Assembly (NCBI GenBank): GCA_003225615.1
Contig: QIAS01000071.1
Coordinates: 9,097-24,890 of the forward strand
Origin: Acidobacteriota bacterium
Lineage (GTDB): Bacteria; Acidobacteriota; Terriglobia; Terriglobales; Acidobacteriaceae
Length of the DNA: 15,794 nt
Direction: 5' to 3'
Shown: positions 1-6,953 of the stretch, in pieces
How positions within the stretch are numbered: the stretch's first letter is position 1
How the letters are laid out: every line of letters starts with the position of its first letter
Made by a program: the position numbers and the translations under genes
Notes under the pieces: model-generated
Told to the model about the DNA's origin: nothing
Database searches by the model: none
What the model saw: the letters and a program-made list of their open reading frames with translations, nothing else

Positions 1-291
1 TAACAGCGTCACCCGCTTTTCATCGCCGGCGAGTTGATGAATCTGTTCCAGGCCGTCGTTTGTCTCCGGCCGCATCAATTCTTTAAGGTAGCGCCTGCGA
101 AATTGCAACCAGCCCTCGGGATGAGCGTGAAACCACTGACGCAACCCGTCGGAGGGAGCCAGTTCGCGGAGCCATAAATGAATTTTGGATCCCTTTTTAC
201 TCAATCCACGGGGCCACAACCGGTCGATTAAAACACGCTTGCCGTCCGCCCGGGAAGCTTTCTCGTACACTCGTTTGACCGCGATCGGCAT
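1..291 (-). CDS. DUF488 (YeaO-type) protein, cut at window edge
   Basis: The minus strand reads open from an ATG at 291 to the window edge (97 codons). The product starts MPIAVKRVYEKAS and continues with DGKRVLIDRLWPRG, LRELAPSDGLRQWFHAHPEGW, RRRYLKEL and finally RVTLL. These are the hallmark blocks of the YeaO-like DUF488 family (VYE..S..DG.RVLVDRLWPRG, ELAPS..LR.WF, F..RY..EL, VTLL). Family members are about 115-125 residues, so only some 20-25 C-terminal residues are missing. The molecular function is unknown; it is presumably a small cytoplasmic protein. It diverges from the cytochrome gene with about 75 bases between start codons. A second DUF488 protein, of the other subtype, lies at 2306-2791. 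The family call is firm; any functional statement would be a guess. Confidence 0.88.
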   Translation of the reverse strand, partial: MPIAVKRVYEKASRADGKRVLIDRLWPRGLSKKGSKIHLWLRELAPSDGLRQWFHAHPEGWLQFRRRYLKELMRPETNDGLEQIHQLAGDEKRVTLL

Positions 292-365
292 ACGCTTGCT
301 CTATTATTGTACGGCGGAAATAAATTTTGCGTGCAGGACCAGATCAGGAGAAGCCATCAACACAG

Positions 366-773
366 ATGCCCTTAAAACGGAGTTTTTTTACCTTTCGGTC
401 AAAAGTAAATTATCAAAAATGTTTTATGTTGAGTTGCACGATTCTGGCCTGCATGGTTGGGATGATTGCCTGCTCGGCGGAACGACTTAAGAGCGACGCC
501 GAACTCGGCCTTACCGCGCAACAAGCCTCGGGGCGCCGAGTCTATGACGCCTACTGTATTCGCTGCCACGAGCCCTACTCTTCCAAAGGCAAGCAAGGGC
601 CCAGCCTGAAAGGCGTATTCAAGAAACCTTACCTTTCAGAGAGCGGCATGCCTGCTAATGACGAGCGGGTCGGCGAAATCATTCGATACGGCCGGAGCAA
701 AATGCCCGGCTATAGCCAGGCGCTGACTCCCCAGCAGATCGATGACCTGATGGCGTATTTGCACACCTTGTGA
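366..773 (+). CDS. Mono-haem cytochrome c, putative lipoprotein
   Basis: A 135-residue class I c-type cytochrome. From the ATG at 366 there is a basic N-region (KR, R, K, K), a hydrophobic stretch, and Cys36 in a lipobox-like GMIAC (Met at -3 is unusual). This suggests export followed by lipid attachment in the periplasm or at the outer membrane. The haem site is CIRCH (Cys64, Cys67, His68). The likely distal ligand is Met113 in SKMPGYS. The end, QIDDLMAYLHTL, is the typical C-terminal helix. The role is electron transfer; the partner is unknown. The frame is open back to a TTG at 327. I prefer the ATG at 366, which has AGGAG at 346-350, although the 15-base spacing is long; ATG 426 is a further alternative. 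Spacing to selA is about 83 bases, so cotranscription is uncertain. Confidence 0.88.
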   Translation: MPLKRSFFTFRSKVNYQKCFMLSCTILACMVGMIACSAERLKSDAELGLTAQQASGRRVYDAYCIRCHEPYSSKGKQGPSLKGVFKKPYLSESGMPANDERVGEIIRYGRSKMPGYSQALTPQQIDDLMAYLHTL

Positions 774-856
774 ACCTGAGTGCGACCCCGCACGGGAGTT
801 GGCATTCGGTTTAGGCAGGGTCGCGCGCATCGCGGAACGTGGGATAATCAGGTTCA

Positions 857-2287
857 GTGAAAGCGGCTTCCAAATCCGAACTGTTTCGCAAGCTGCCCTC
901 TTTAGACGAACTTCTACACCAGCCAGAGCTCGGTTTTCTGGTCGAACGGGAAGGTCACCCTGCAGCCGCTGACGCTGCACGGACCGTGCTCGCGCGCCTG
1001 CGCGAAGAAATTTCCGCGGAGCATCTGGACTCGGCCGCGGTCGACCTGGCTCTGGCTGGGTTGCCGCAGGCGATCGAGCGGCAATTGCAGCACAGCTTGG
1101 GCTACTCTCTGCGTCCGGTAATCAACGCAACGGGAGTCATTTTGCACACCAATCTGGGGCGTGCACCGCTGTCCTCGTCCGCGATTGAACACATTAAGGA
1201 GATCTCTACTTGTTATTCCAACCTCGAGTTGGACCTTGCCCGTGGAGAACGAGGCCAACGTGACGTGCACGTTGATCGATTTTTTCGCAAGTTGCTGCAT
1301 CAAGAAGTCGGGGGCGAGGGCACCAGAGCACGCGATATTTCCACCATTGTCGTGAATAATAATGCCGCCGCCGTTCTGCTTACACTCAACACGTTGGCTG
1401 AAGGAGGCGAAGTCGTGGTCTCCCGCGGCGAACTGGTGGAGATCGGCGGATCATTTCGCATTCCGGACGTAATGGCGAAGTCCGGAGCCATCCTGCGCGA
1501 AGTTGGCACTACCAACCGTACGCGTCTGGCTGATTTTGAACGCGCGATTAACGAAAGGACAAGGCTGCTTTTGCGGGTGCATCGTTCCAACTTTCAGATC
1601 ACCGGCTTTACCGAGCAGCCTGCTCTGGAAGAATTGGTGGCTCTTTCGCAGCGGCGTGGCATACCGCTGGTCGAAGATCTCGGCAGTGGGGCGCTGTTTG
1701 ATCTCCAGTCGGTGGGGATTGGGAACGAGCCTGGAGTTCTCAACAGCCTGCGGGCGGGTGTGGATGTCGTCACTTACAGCGGTGACAAGCTCTTGGGTGG
1801 GCCCCAGGCGGGCATTATTAGTGGCCGAAGTGATGTAGTCACACGAATGCGGTCTAACTCGATGTTTCGCGCGCTGCGCGTGGACAAGCTGATTTACGCA
1901 GCGCTCGAAGCCACGCTGCTGTCCTACGTCAAGCATGATCACGATTCCATCCCGGCGATACGAATGATGCGCCTTTCCATGGAAGAAATCGGACAGCGGG
2001 CGCACCTACTGGCGCAAAACCTGGAATCCTCCAATGTCTCAGCGGAGGTTATTGATGGCGAATCGGTAATCGGAGGCGGAGCAGCGCCTTCGGCGGTGCT
2101 GCCCACGCGACTGCTGGCCGTGAGCGCTAAAGGTCTAAGTGCGGACGACATGGCTGCCCGGCTACGCGCGTTCAATCCCTCTATCATTGCCAGGGTGGAA
2201 GAGGGACGGGTGTTGCTCGATCTGCGAACCGTTTTCCCCGAGCAGGACGACTACATTGTTCAGGCATTGCGCAACCTGGCAGATTGA
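857..2287 (+). CDS. selA: L-seryl-tRNA(Sec) selenium transferase
   Basis: 476 residues, normal for SelA. The enzyme uses pyridoxal phosphate and selenophosphate to convert Ser-tRNA(Sec) to Sec-tRNA(Sec) in the cytoplasm. Visible blocks are RPVINATGVILHTNLGRAPL (about 87-105), NLELDLARGERGQRD with HVD, VVNNNAAAVLL, VVSRGELVEIGGSFRIPDV and VGTTNRT. The PLP lysine lies in SGDKLLGGPQAGI (Lys311). The C-terminal part is also intact (DGESVIGGG..PTRLLAV). The start is GTG at 857, chosen because the N-terminal helical domain aligns from there; the ribosome site is weak. selB, selD and tRNA(Sec) are not in the window, so selA stands apart from its usual partner. It is followed after 18 bases by a DUF488 gene on the same strand, probably in one transcript. 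The identification is very secure. Confidence 0.97.
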   Translation: MKAASKSELFRKLPSLDELLHQPELGFLVEREGHPAAADAARTVLARLREEISAEHLDSAAVDLALAGLPQAIERQLQHSLGYSLRPVINATGVILHTNLGRAPLSSSAIEHIKEISTCYSNLELDLARGERGQRDVHVDRFFRKLLHQEVGGEGTRARDISTIVVNNNAAAVLLTLNTLAEGGEVVVSRGELVEIGGSFRIPDVMAKSGAILREVGTTNRTRLADFERAINERTRLLLRVHRSNFQITGFTEQPALEELVALSQRRGIPLVEDLGSGALFDLQSVGIGNEPGVLNSLRAGVDVVTYSGDKLLGGPQAGIISGRSDVVTRMRSNSMFRALRVDKLIYAALEATLLSYVKHDHDSIPAIRMMRLSMEEIGQRAHLLAQNLESSNVSAEVIDGESVIGGGAAPSAVLPTRLLAVSAKGLSADDMAARLRAFNPSIIARVEEGRVLLDLRTVFPEQDDYIVQALRNLAD

Positions 2288-2305
2288 ACAAACATCGCAG
2301 AGTGC

Positions 2306-2791
2306 GTGGCTACGCTCTACACAATCGGCCATTCCACCCGAAGCATTGACGAATTCCTCTCAGCGTTGCGAGCCCATTCGATTGGAGCCCTGGTTGATAT
2401 CCGCTCTTTTCCCGTGTCGCGGCGGCTGCCGCACTTTAATCGCGAGTCGCTGGAGCAGACCCTGTCGGCCTCCGGAATCCAATATGACTCCCCCAATGTT
2501 GCTCTGCGCAATGCCAGTTTCCGAAATTATGCTGACTACATGCTGACTGCTGAGTTTGAGCACGGTATATCCGAGTTGCTAAGCTTGGCTCAGCGCTCAC
2601 CTACTGCCTACATGTGTGCGGAACGAGTCTATTTTCGTTGCCACCGCATGCTGGTTTCCGATTGGCTGGTCGCCCATGGACATGCGGTGCTGCATATCGA
2701 CGCTGAAGGTCCACCCAGAACACACAAGCTCATGTCCGAAGCCCGGGTTGTGGACGGGCAGGTGATTTATCGAGGAGACCGATTGCTGTGA
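2306..2791 (+). CDS. DUF488 protein lacking its LGG segment
   Basis: 161 residues beginning MATLYTIGHSTRSIDEF, the signature of the larger DUF488 subtype. Further family blocks are VDIRSFPVSRRLPHFNRE, RNASFRNYADYM, YMCAERVYFRCHR and AVLHI. The CAE...CHR pair of cysteines is conserved and is thought to form the active or binding centre, but the function is unknown. From memory of the family, a segment with an LGG(R)R motif normally lies between the strand ending GIQY and the SPN...R block. Here Tyr60 is followed directly by Asp61-Ser-Pro-Asn, so about 13-20 residues seem absent in frame at 2485/2486. The start is GTG at 2306, 18 bases after the selA stop with no strong ribosome site, which suggests coupling to selA. 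Whether the protein is still functional is unclear. Confidence 0.85.
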   Translation: MATLYTIGHSTRSIDEFLSALRAHSIGALVDIRSFPVSRRLPHFNRESLEQTLSASGIQYDSPNVALRNASFRNYADYMLTAEFEHGISELLSLAQRSPTAYMCAERVYFRCHRMLVSDWLVAHGHAVLHIDAEGPPRTHKLMSEARVVDGQVIYRGDRLL

Positions 2792-2792
2792 C

Positions 2793-2827
2793 AGAATTTC
2801 CAATTTGCAATTGCCAATTTCCAATTC
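2793..2827. repeat. Five tandem heptamers, CCAATTN type
   Basis: Directly after the DUF488 stop, five consecutive seven-base units can be read: AGAATTT, CCAATTT, GCAATTG, CCAATTT and CCAATTC. A lone GGCAATTG follows at about 2847-2854. The 90-base gap (2792-2881) contains no gene. The exact seven-base phase with variable last base resembles short tandemly repeated repetitive sequences. Similar seven-base periodic sequence occurs at 6877-6890 and 12285-12388 in this window. The function is unknown. Confidence 0.7.
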
Positions 2828-2881
2828 GAACGGGTCGGGGACGACATTGGCAATTGCTGAACTGTGCTACTTTCATAAAAC

Positions 2882-3230
2882 ATGATTGTTGGTACTGGCA
2901 TCGACATCGCCGAAGTTCCGCGCATCCGCCAGGCCATCGAGCGGTTCGGGGGGCGCTTTCTACAGCGCGTCTTTACCGACGGCGAAATCCACTATTGCGA
3001 TTCCAAGGCATGCCGCGAAGGAAGCGGCCATGAAGGCGCTGGGCACAGGCTGGAATCATGGGGTGCGCTGGCGGGACATCGAGGTTGCGCGCAAGCCCGG
3101 TAGCCGGCCGACGATCATTTTCCACGGCAAGGCCGCAGAATTCGCTGCCCGGTTGGGCGCTGCGCATGTGGCTCTCTCGTTGTCGCACACAGAGGAGCAG
3201 GCAATCGCACAGGTGATTCTGGAAAACTGA
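2882..3230 (+). pseudogene. acpS: Holo-ACP synthase, frameshifted by internal deletion
   Basis: AcpS transfers the 4'-phosphopantetheine arm of CoA to acyl carrier protein. Reading from ATG 2882 gives [19 protein letters not shown], including metal-ligand Asp8, then [15 protein letters not shown] ending at 3010. The homology then continues in the next frame from 3012: [64 protein letters not shown], stopping at 3230. Homologues have about ten residues, ending in a ..ARF-type sequence, between these halves. Roughly 29 bases therefore appear lost at 3010/3012, and the reading frame with them. The original frame runs on to a stop at 3103 with unrelated residues (73 aa). The downstream half carries the second metal ligand (Glu of AAKEA) and has no plausible start. 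It is a pseudogene if the sequence is right; an assembly error is the main alternative. Confidence 0.85.
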
Positions 3231-3272
3231 CTTCTTCATTCTGCTAGACTGTCGCCTCCGAATCTATTCCAC

Positions 3273-5708
3273 ATGGAATCCTCCACCGCCTCTGCTGTCC
3301 TTCTTGATACCAAAATCGCTTCCCACGACCGGACGCTGCTGTTCGGGGTTGCGCTTACCAGCTTTTCAGCTTTGCTGCTGGAGTTGGCGCTTACTCGCCT
3401 TTTCTCTGTGGTGCTGTTCTATCACTTCGCATTTCTCGCGATTTCAATCGCTCTGCTGGGCGTGGGCGCGGGCGGCGTGTTCGCTTATCTCTACAAGACA
3501 CGACTTTCAAGGATTGAAATTCGCCCGCTGGCCATGACACTGTGCTTCTGGAATGCGCTGATGGTGGTGATCGCCTTGGAGATCATCATCCACGTGCCCG
3601 TGTCGCTTGAGCTTTCCTGGACAAATTTCGGCAAGCTTACTGCTTTGTATCTCGTGGCGGCGGTCCCATTCTTTTTCATCGGTCTCATATTTTCCGTTGT
3701 TTTCGCCCGCGAGACTCGGAGCATTACCAGGCTATACGGCGCCGACCTGGCAGGAGGCGCCCTCGCTTGCCTCGCGCTCGTACCGCTGCTCAATGGAATC
3801 GGCGGGCCGAATGCAGTCTTGTTTTCCGCACTTTCGATGCTGCTGGCCGGGGCAGTCTGGGCGCCATCGCCAGCTCTCCGCAAAGGGGGACTGCTGCTCG
3901 CCGCGGTCATGATGGCCATTATTATGGGCAACTACTCCGGCAGATTAATCGACGTGATCTACGCGAAGGGACGGCGGCACGACCGCTCCACAGGAATGGA
4001 ATACGTTCGCTGGAATGCCATCTCGCGAGTAGAAGTCGACGGCTATGCTAATGGCGCCAAGAACATCATCATCGATGCTGACGCCGGCACCTCGATCATG
4101 AACGTGGATCCCCATGGATGGGCAGGAACGGCGTGGCAGCACAATTTGATGGGTACAGCGCCGGCAATGATCAACGTGCTGCGCCCGAAGGGGGAGTTCG
4201 CCATCATCGGTCCGGGTGGCGGTGTTGACGTGTTGCGCGCCGTTGCCAACGGCAGCCCTGCAGTCACGGGGATCGAAATCAATCCCCTTATCGCCAATAA
4301 CATCATGCGGGACCGTTACGCGAACTATGCTTATCACCTTTACCAGATTCCAGAAGTCCATCTTGACGTCAGCGATGGCCGCTCTTTCATCCGCAATTCG
4401 TCCGAACTTTACGATGTCCTGCAAATGACTTTGGTGGATACCTGGGCATCCACCGCTGCCGGCGCCTTCGCGCTGAGCGAAAACAACCTGTACACGGTCG
4501 AAGCGTTCCGCGAGTACTTCGAGCACCTGCGGCCCGACGGCATCATCGCCATCACGCGCTGGGAGTTCCGGCAGCCGCGGGAAGCGTTGCGTGTTGTGTC
4601 AGTCGCCATTGAAGCGCTTCATCGCCTGGGGGTGGCCAATCCCGCCCGTCACTTCATTGTGGTTTCCGAAGGGGACCTCGATGAGGATGGCATTCCGGTC
4701 GCCGTGCTAGCCAAGAAGACCCCTTTCACAGCTGAGGAAGAGCGCGCCGCACAAGCCGAACTGCAACGTTATCCGGTCCTGGTTGCGCTTTACATGCCCT
4801 CAGTTCGCGGCGACAACCCGTTTTCGGCGCTGATTGCAGGCAACAATCCCTACGCCTTCGCACGAACTTATGCCTATAACATCGCGCCGGTTACTGACAA
4901 TGCCCCGTTTTTCTTTTTCACACTGAACACTGCGCAGCTCTTGAACCAAGATTTGCAACAGGGCATCGACTGGAAAGTGAATCTCGGTGTGGTCGTTCTG
5001 GGCATGGTGCTGATCATCTCTATTGCCGCAGTGCTGGCGTTTTTGATTGTTCCCCTGCTGCTACGCGGGCAACGAAGACAGCAGCGGCCGCTGCCATTGC
5101 TTTACTTTGTCGCGATTGGGCTCGGTTATATCGTGGTGGAAATTGCCTTCATTCAGCGCTTTGTGCTCTTTCTCGGGCATCCCACTTACGCGCTGACGGT
5201 AGTAATTTTCCTGTTATTACTCTCGAGCGGCGCGGGCAGCTTGGCATCGCGCCGTTGGCTTCATAACACCAACCGCGGCTGGCTCCCGCTCACTATAATC
5301 GTGGCGATACTGCTTTCCTACGTCCTCGTGTTGCCATGGATTTTGTCCGGGCTGGTCGGACTTCCCTTTTTCTTTAAGCTGCTGGTCAGCGGGTTCCTGC
5401 TCGCGCCACCTGGATTCATTATGGGTATGCCATTCCCCACCGGACTGCGCGCTCTAACCGTGCCGCCAGTCGGCACTCCGCTCCTTACGCCCGCATCGCA
5501 AAATGAAAATGCCGTGGAATGGGCTTGGGCGATGAACGCTGCCTCCAGCGTGCTGGGCTCCGTCATGGCAATCATCATCGCCATTCATCTTGGATTAAAC
5601 CTCACCTTGGCTGCTGGAGCACTGGCCTATGTGCTCGCTTTGCCGCTCTCTCGAACCTTGGAAAGCACCCACCCGGGACGTGAATACCCGATCAACGGTC
5701 TGGTATGA
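3273..5708 (+). CDS. Membrane-embedded spermidine-synthase-like protein
   Basis: 811 residues in three parts. Residues about 20-230 hold several hydrophobic helices. Residues about 240-520 are a class I methyltransferase fold of the spermidine-synthase family. Residues about 560-800 hold a second set of membrane helices. The SAM-type site reads IGPGGGVD (Gly313-Asp319), with acidic Glu335 in GIEINP at the end of the next strand. DGRSF (Asp368) and ENNLYTVEAF, typical of SpeE relatives, follow. The loop normally holding the aminopropyl-transfer aspartates reads TLVDTWAS, so the reaction and substrate are not certain; polyamine synthesis should not be assumed. Uncharacterised proteins of this build and length are common in Acidobacteriota. 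Start ATG 3273 lacks a clear ribosome site. The TGA stop overlaps an ATG (ATGA at 5705-5708). Confidence 0.8.
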   Translation: MESSTASAVLLDTKIASHDRTLLFGVALTSFSALLLELALTRLFSVVLFYHFAFLAISIALLGVGAGGVFAYLYKTRLSRIEIRPLAMTLCFWNALMVVIALEIIIHVPVSLELSWTNFGKLTALYLVAAVPFFFIGLIFSVVFARETRSITRLYGADLAGGALACLALVPLLNGIGGPNAVLFSALSMLLAGAVWAPSPALRKGGLLLAAVMMAIIMGNYSGRLIDVIYAKGRRHDRSTGMEYVRWNAISRVEVDGYANGAKNIIIDADAGTSIMNVDPHGWAGTAWQHNLMGTAPAMINVLRPKGEFAIIGPGGGVDVLRAVANGSPAVTGIEINPLIANNIMRDRYANYAYHLYQIPEVHLDVSDGRSFIRNSSELYDVLQMTLVDTWASTAAGAFALSENNLYTVEAFREYFEHLRPDGIIAITRWEFRQPREALRVVSVAIEALHRLGVANPARHFIVVSEGDLDEDGIPVAVLAKKTPFTAEEERAAQAELQRYPVLVALYMPSVRGDNPFSALIAGNNPYAFARTYAYNIAPVTDNAPFFFFTLNTAQLLNQDLQQGIDWKVNLGVVVLGMVLIISIAAVLAFLIVPLLLRGQRRQQRPLPLLYFVAIGLGYIVVEIAFIQRFVLFLGHPTYALTVVIFLLLLSSGAGSLASRRWLHNTNRGWLPLTIIVAILLSYVLVLPWILSGLVGLPFFFKLLVSGFLLAPPGFIMGMPFPTGLRALTVPPVGTPLLTPASQNENAVEWAWAMNAASSVLGSVMAIIIAIHLGLNLTLAAGALAYVLALPLSRTLESTHPGREYPINGLV

Positions 5709-5778
5709 TGCAGCAAAATCCCGCTCGCGACAGCCGCTTGGCGGAGAGGAACGATGAAGGCGCTGCTCGGGGGAAAAT

Positions 5779-6852
5779 TTGCCTAGCCAAAAGCAGTTGA
5801 AATGGTCACAACTGCGCGTCGGCCTGACCATTCTTTTCGCCAGCATAACCCTGGCTGTGCTCATCTTTCTCATGTCCGGCACCGGCGGCTGGTTTACCAA
5901 AAAAATCGTTCTTAAGACCTATTTCGATAATGCCGGTGGTTTGCGGAATGGCGCGGCGGTACGCCTGGAAGGGGTGGATATCGGGAACGTGGTGGCGATT
6001 CGCCTGGTTGCCGACAAGCCGCTCACCCCGGTCGAAGTCACAATGAAGGTGGTGACCAAGTATCACCGCAACCTGCGCAGAGATTCGGTTGCTTCTCTCG
6101 CCACGGCAGGTGTTTTGGGCGAAACCTACGTTGATGTCGACAGCTCGGCGGCTCGGGGCCCGGAGGCGCGGAATGGCGATGTTCTTGCGACCCGAGAACA
6201 TCCTGATTTCAATGACGTCGTGCGCTCGAGCCAGAGCACTTTGCAAAACATGGATGCGTTACTCAAGCGGACAGACCGCATTTTGGCGTTTGTCGAAAGC
6301 GGCCAGGGATCCATCGGCAAGTTGATTTACGATCCTAATCTCTACGACCGTCTTTCCTCGACAGTCAACGATTTCAAGAGCATTGTCGACGAGGTCAAGA
6401 ATGGCAAGGGCAGCATCGGGGAATTAATTGCGAGCGACGAAGCCTACAAGAAGGCGGTTGCCGCCGTGGACAAGCTCAACGCCATGATTGACGAACTCCA
6501 GCAGGGCAAAGGCACGGCTGGAAAATTTCTGAAAGATCCTGCTCTCTACAACAATGCCAATGAGACGATCGCCAATGTGAAGAAGTTGACTGACGATATC
6601 AATGCGGGCAAGGGAGCCATTGGCAAACTCGCGCGCGACCAGGAGTTTGCCAGCAAGCTGCAAAAGACCATGGACAATATCACGACGCTGACGAATCGCA
6701 TGGAAGCTGGAGAAGGCACCGCCGGCAAGCTATTTAAGGACCCGGCCCTGTACAACAACACCGATCAAATGTTGGTGGAAACTCGCGCCCTAATCAAGGC
6801 CATCCGGGAAAATCCGAAAAGATATCTAACCTTTCACGTGAAGGTCTTCTAG
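5779..6852 (+). CDS. MlaD/MCE-family lipid-transport protein with five 34-aa repeats
   Basis: 357 residues. There is one N-terminal membrane helix (about 13-33), then an MCE/MlaD domain (about 42-122: VLKTYFDNAGGLRNGAAVRL, GVDIGNV, VASLATAGVLGETYVDV). A long C-terminal part follows that repeats every 34 residues: G-x-G-[ST/A]-x-G-[KE]-[LF] begins at Gly175, 209, 243, 277 and 311. The family forms periplasmic rings or tubes that carry phospholipids between membranes, together with an MlaE/MlaF-type ABC transporter that is not in this window. The start is TTG at 5779, chosen because family members begin with PSQ.QLKWSQLRVG. It has only a G-run (5769-5773) upstream, and two tiny ORFs overlap it (see findings). 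It lies about 70 bases after the spermidine-synthase-like gene. Confidence 0.9.
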   Translation: MPSQKQLKWSQLRVGLTILFASITLAVLIFLMSGTGGWFTKKIVLKTYFDNAGGLRNGAAVRLEGVDIGNVVAIRLVADKPLTPVEVTMKVVTKYHRNLRRDSVASLATAGVLGETYVDVDSSAARGPEARNGDVLATREHPDFNDVVRSSQSTLQNMDALLKRTDRILAFVESGQGSIGKLIYDPNLYDRLSSTVNDFKSIVDEVKNGKGSIGELIASDEAYKKAVAAVDKLNAMIDELQQGKGTAGKFLKDPALYNNANETIANVKKLTDDINAGKGAIGKLARDQEFASKLQKTMDNITTLTNRMEAGEGTAGKLFKDPALYNNTDQMLVETRALIKAIRENPKRYLTFHVKVF

Positions 6853-6876
6853 AAACCATCGGCCTCATTCGATCCC

Positions 6877-6953
6877 TTAGCATTTAGCATCTGGCCATCG
6901 AGCGGTCCCAAAGATAGCATCAAAAACGCGAGCCCGGTGCTAACTTGCTATCT
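6877..6953. repeat. TTAGCAT tandem heptamers and 8-bp inverted repeat
   Basis: The 99-base gap between convergent mlaD-like and lipA genes holds two tandem TTAGCAT units (6877-6890). It also holds the complementary pair AGATAGCA (6912-6919) and TGCTATCT (6946-6953), which overlaps the lipA stop codon. The second element could fold into a stem with a 26-base loop. There is no T-run, so terminator activity is doubtful. No gene is seen here. Confidence 0.45.

Noticed and set aside
275..307. Sigma-70 promoter for the cytochrome gene (TTGACC and TATTAT)
   Set aside because: The spacing is 21 bases, too long for a normal promoter; single hexamers like these arise by chance.
3010..3103. Selenocysteine insertion or recoding as an explanation for the acpS break
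   Set aside because: The break is a change of frame with missing residues, not an in-frame TGA, so the nearby selA cannot explain it.
2882..3230. Two separate small genes (73 and 114 residues) in overlapping frames
   Set aside because: Only the first 43 codons of one frame and the last part of the other resemble AcpS, and they join in order. It is one broken gene, not two genes or a programmed frameshift: the conserved residues between the halves are missing from the DNA.
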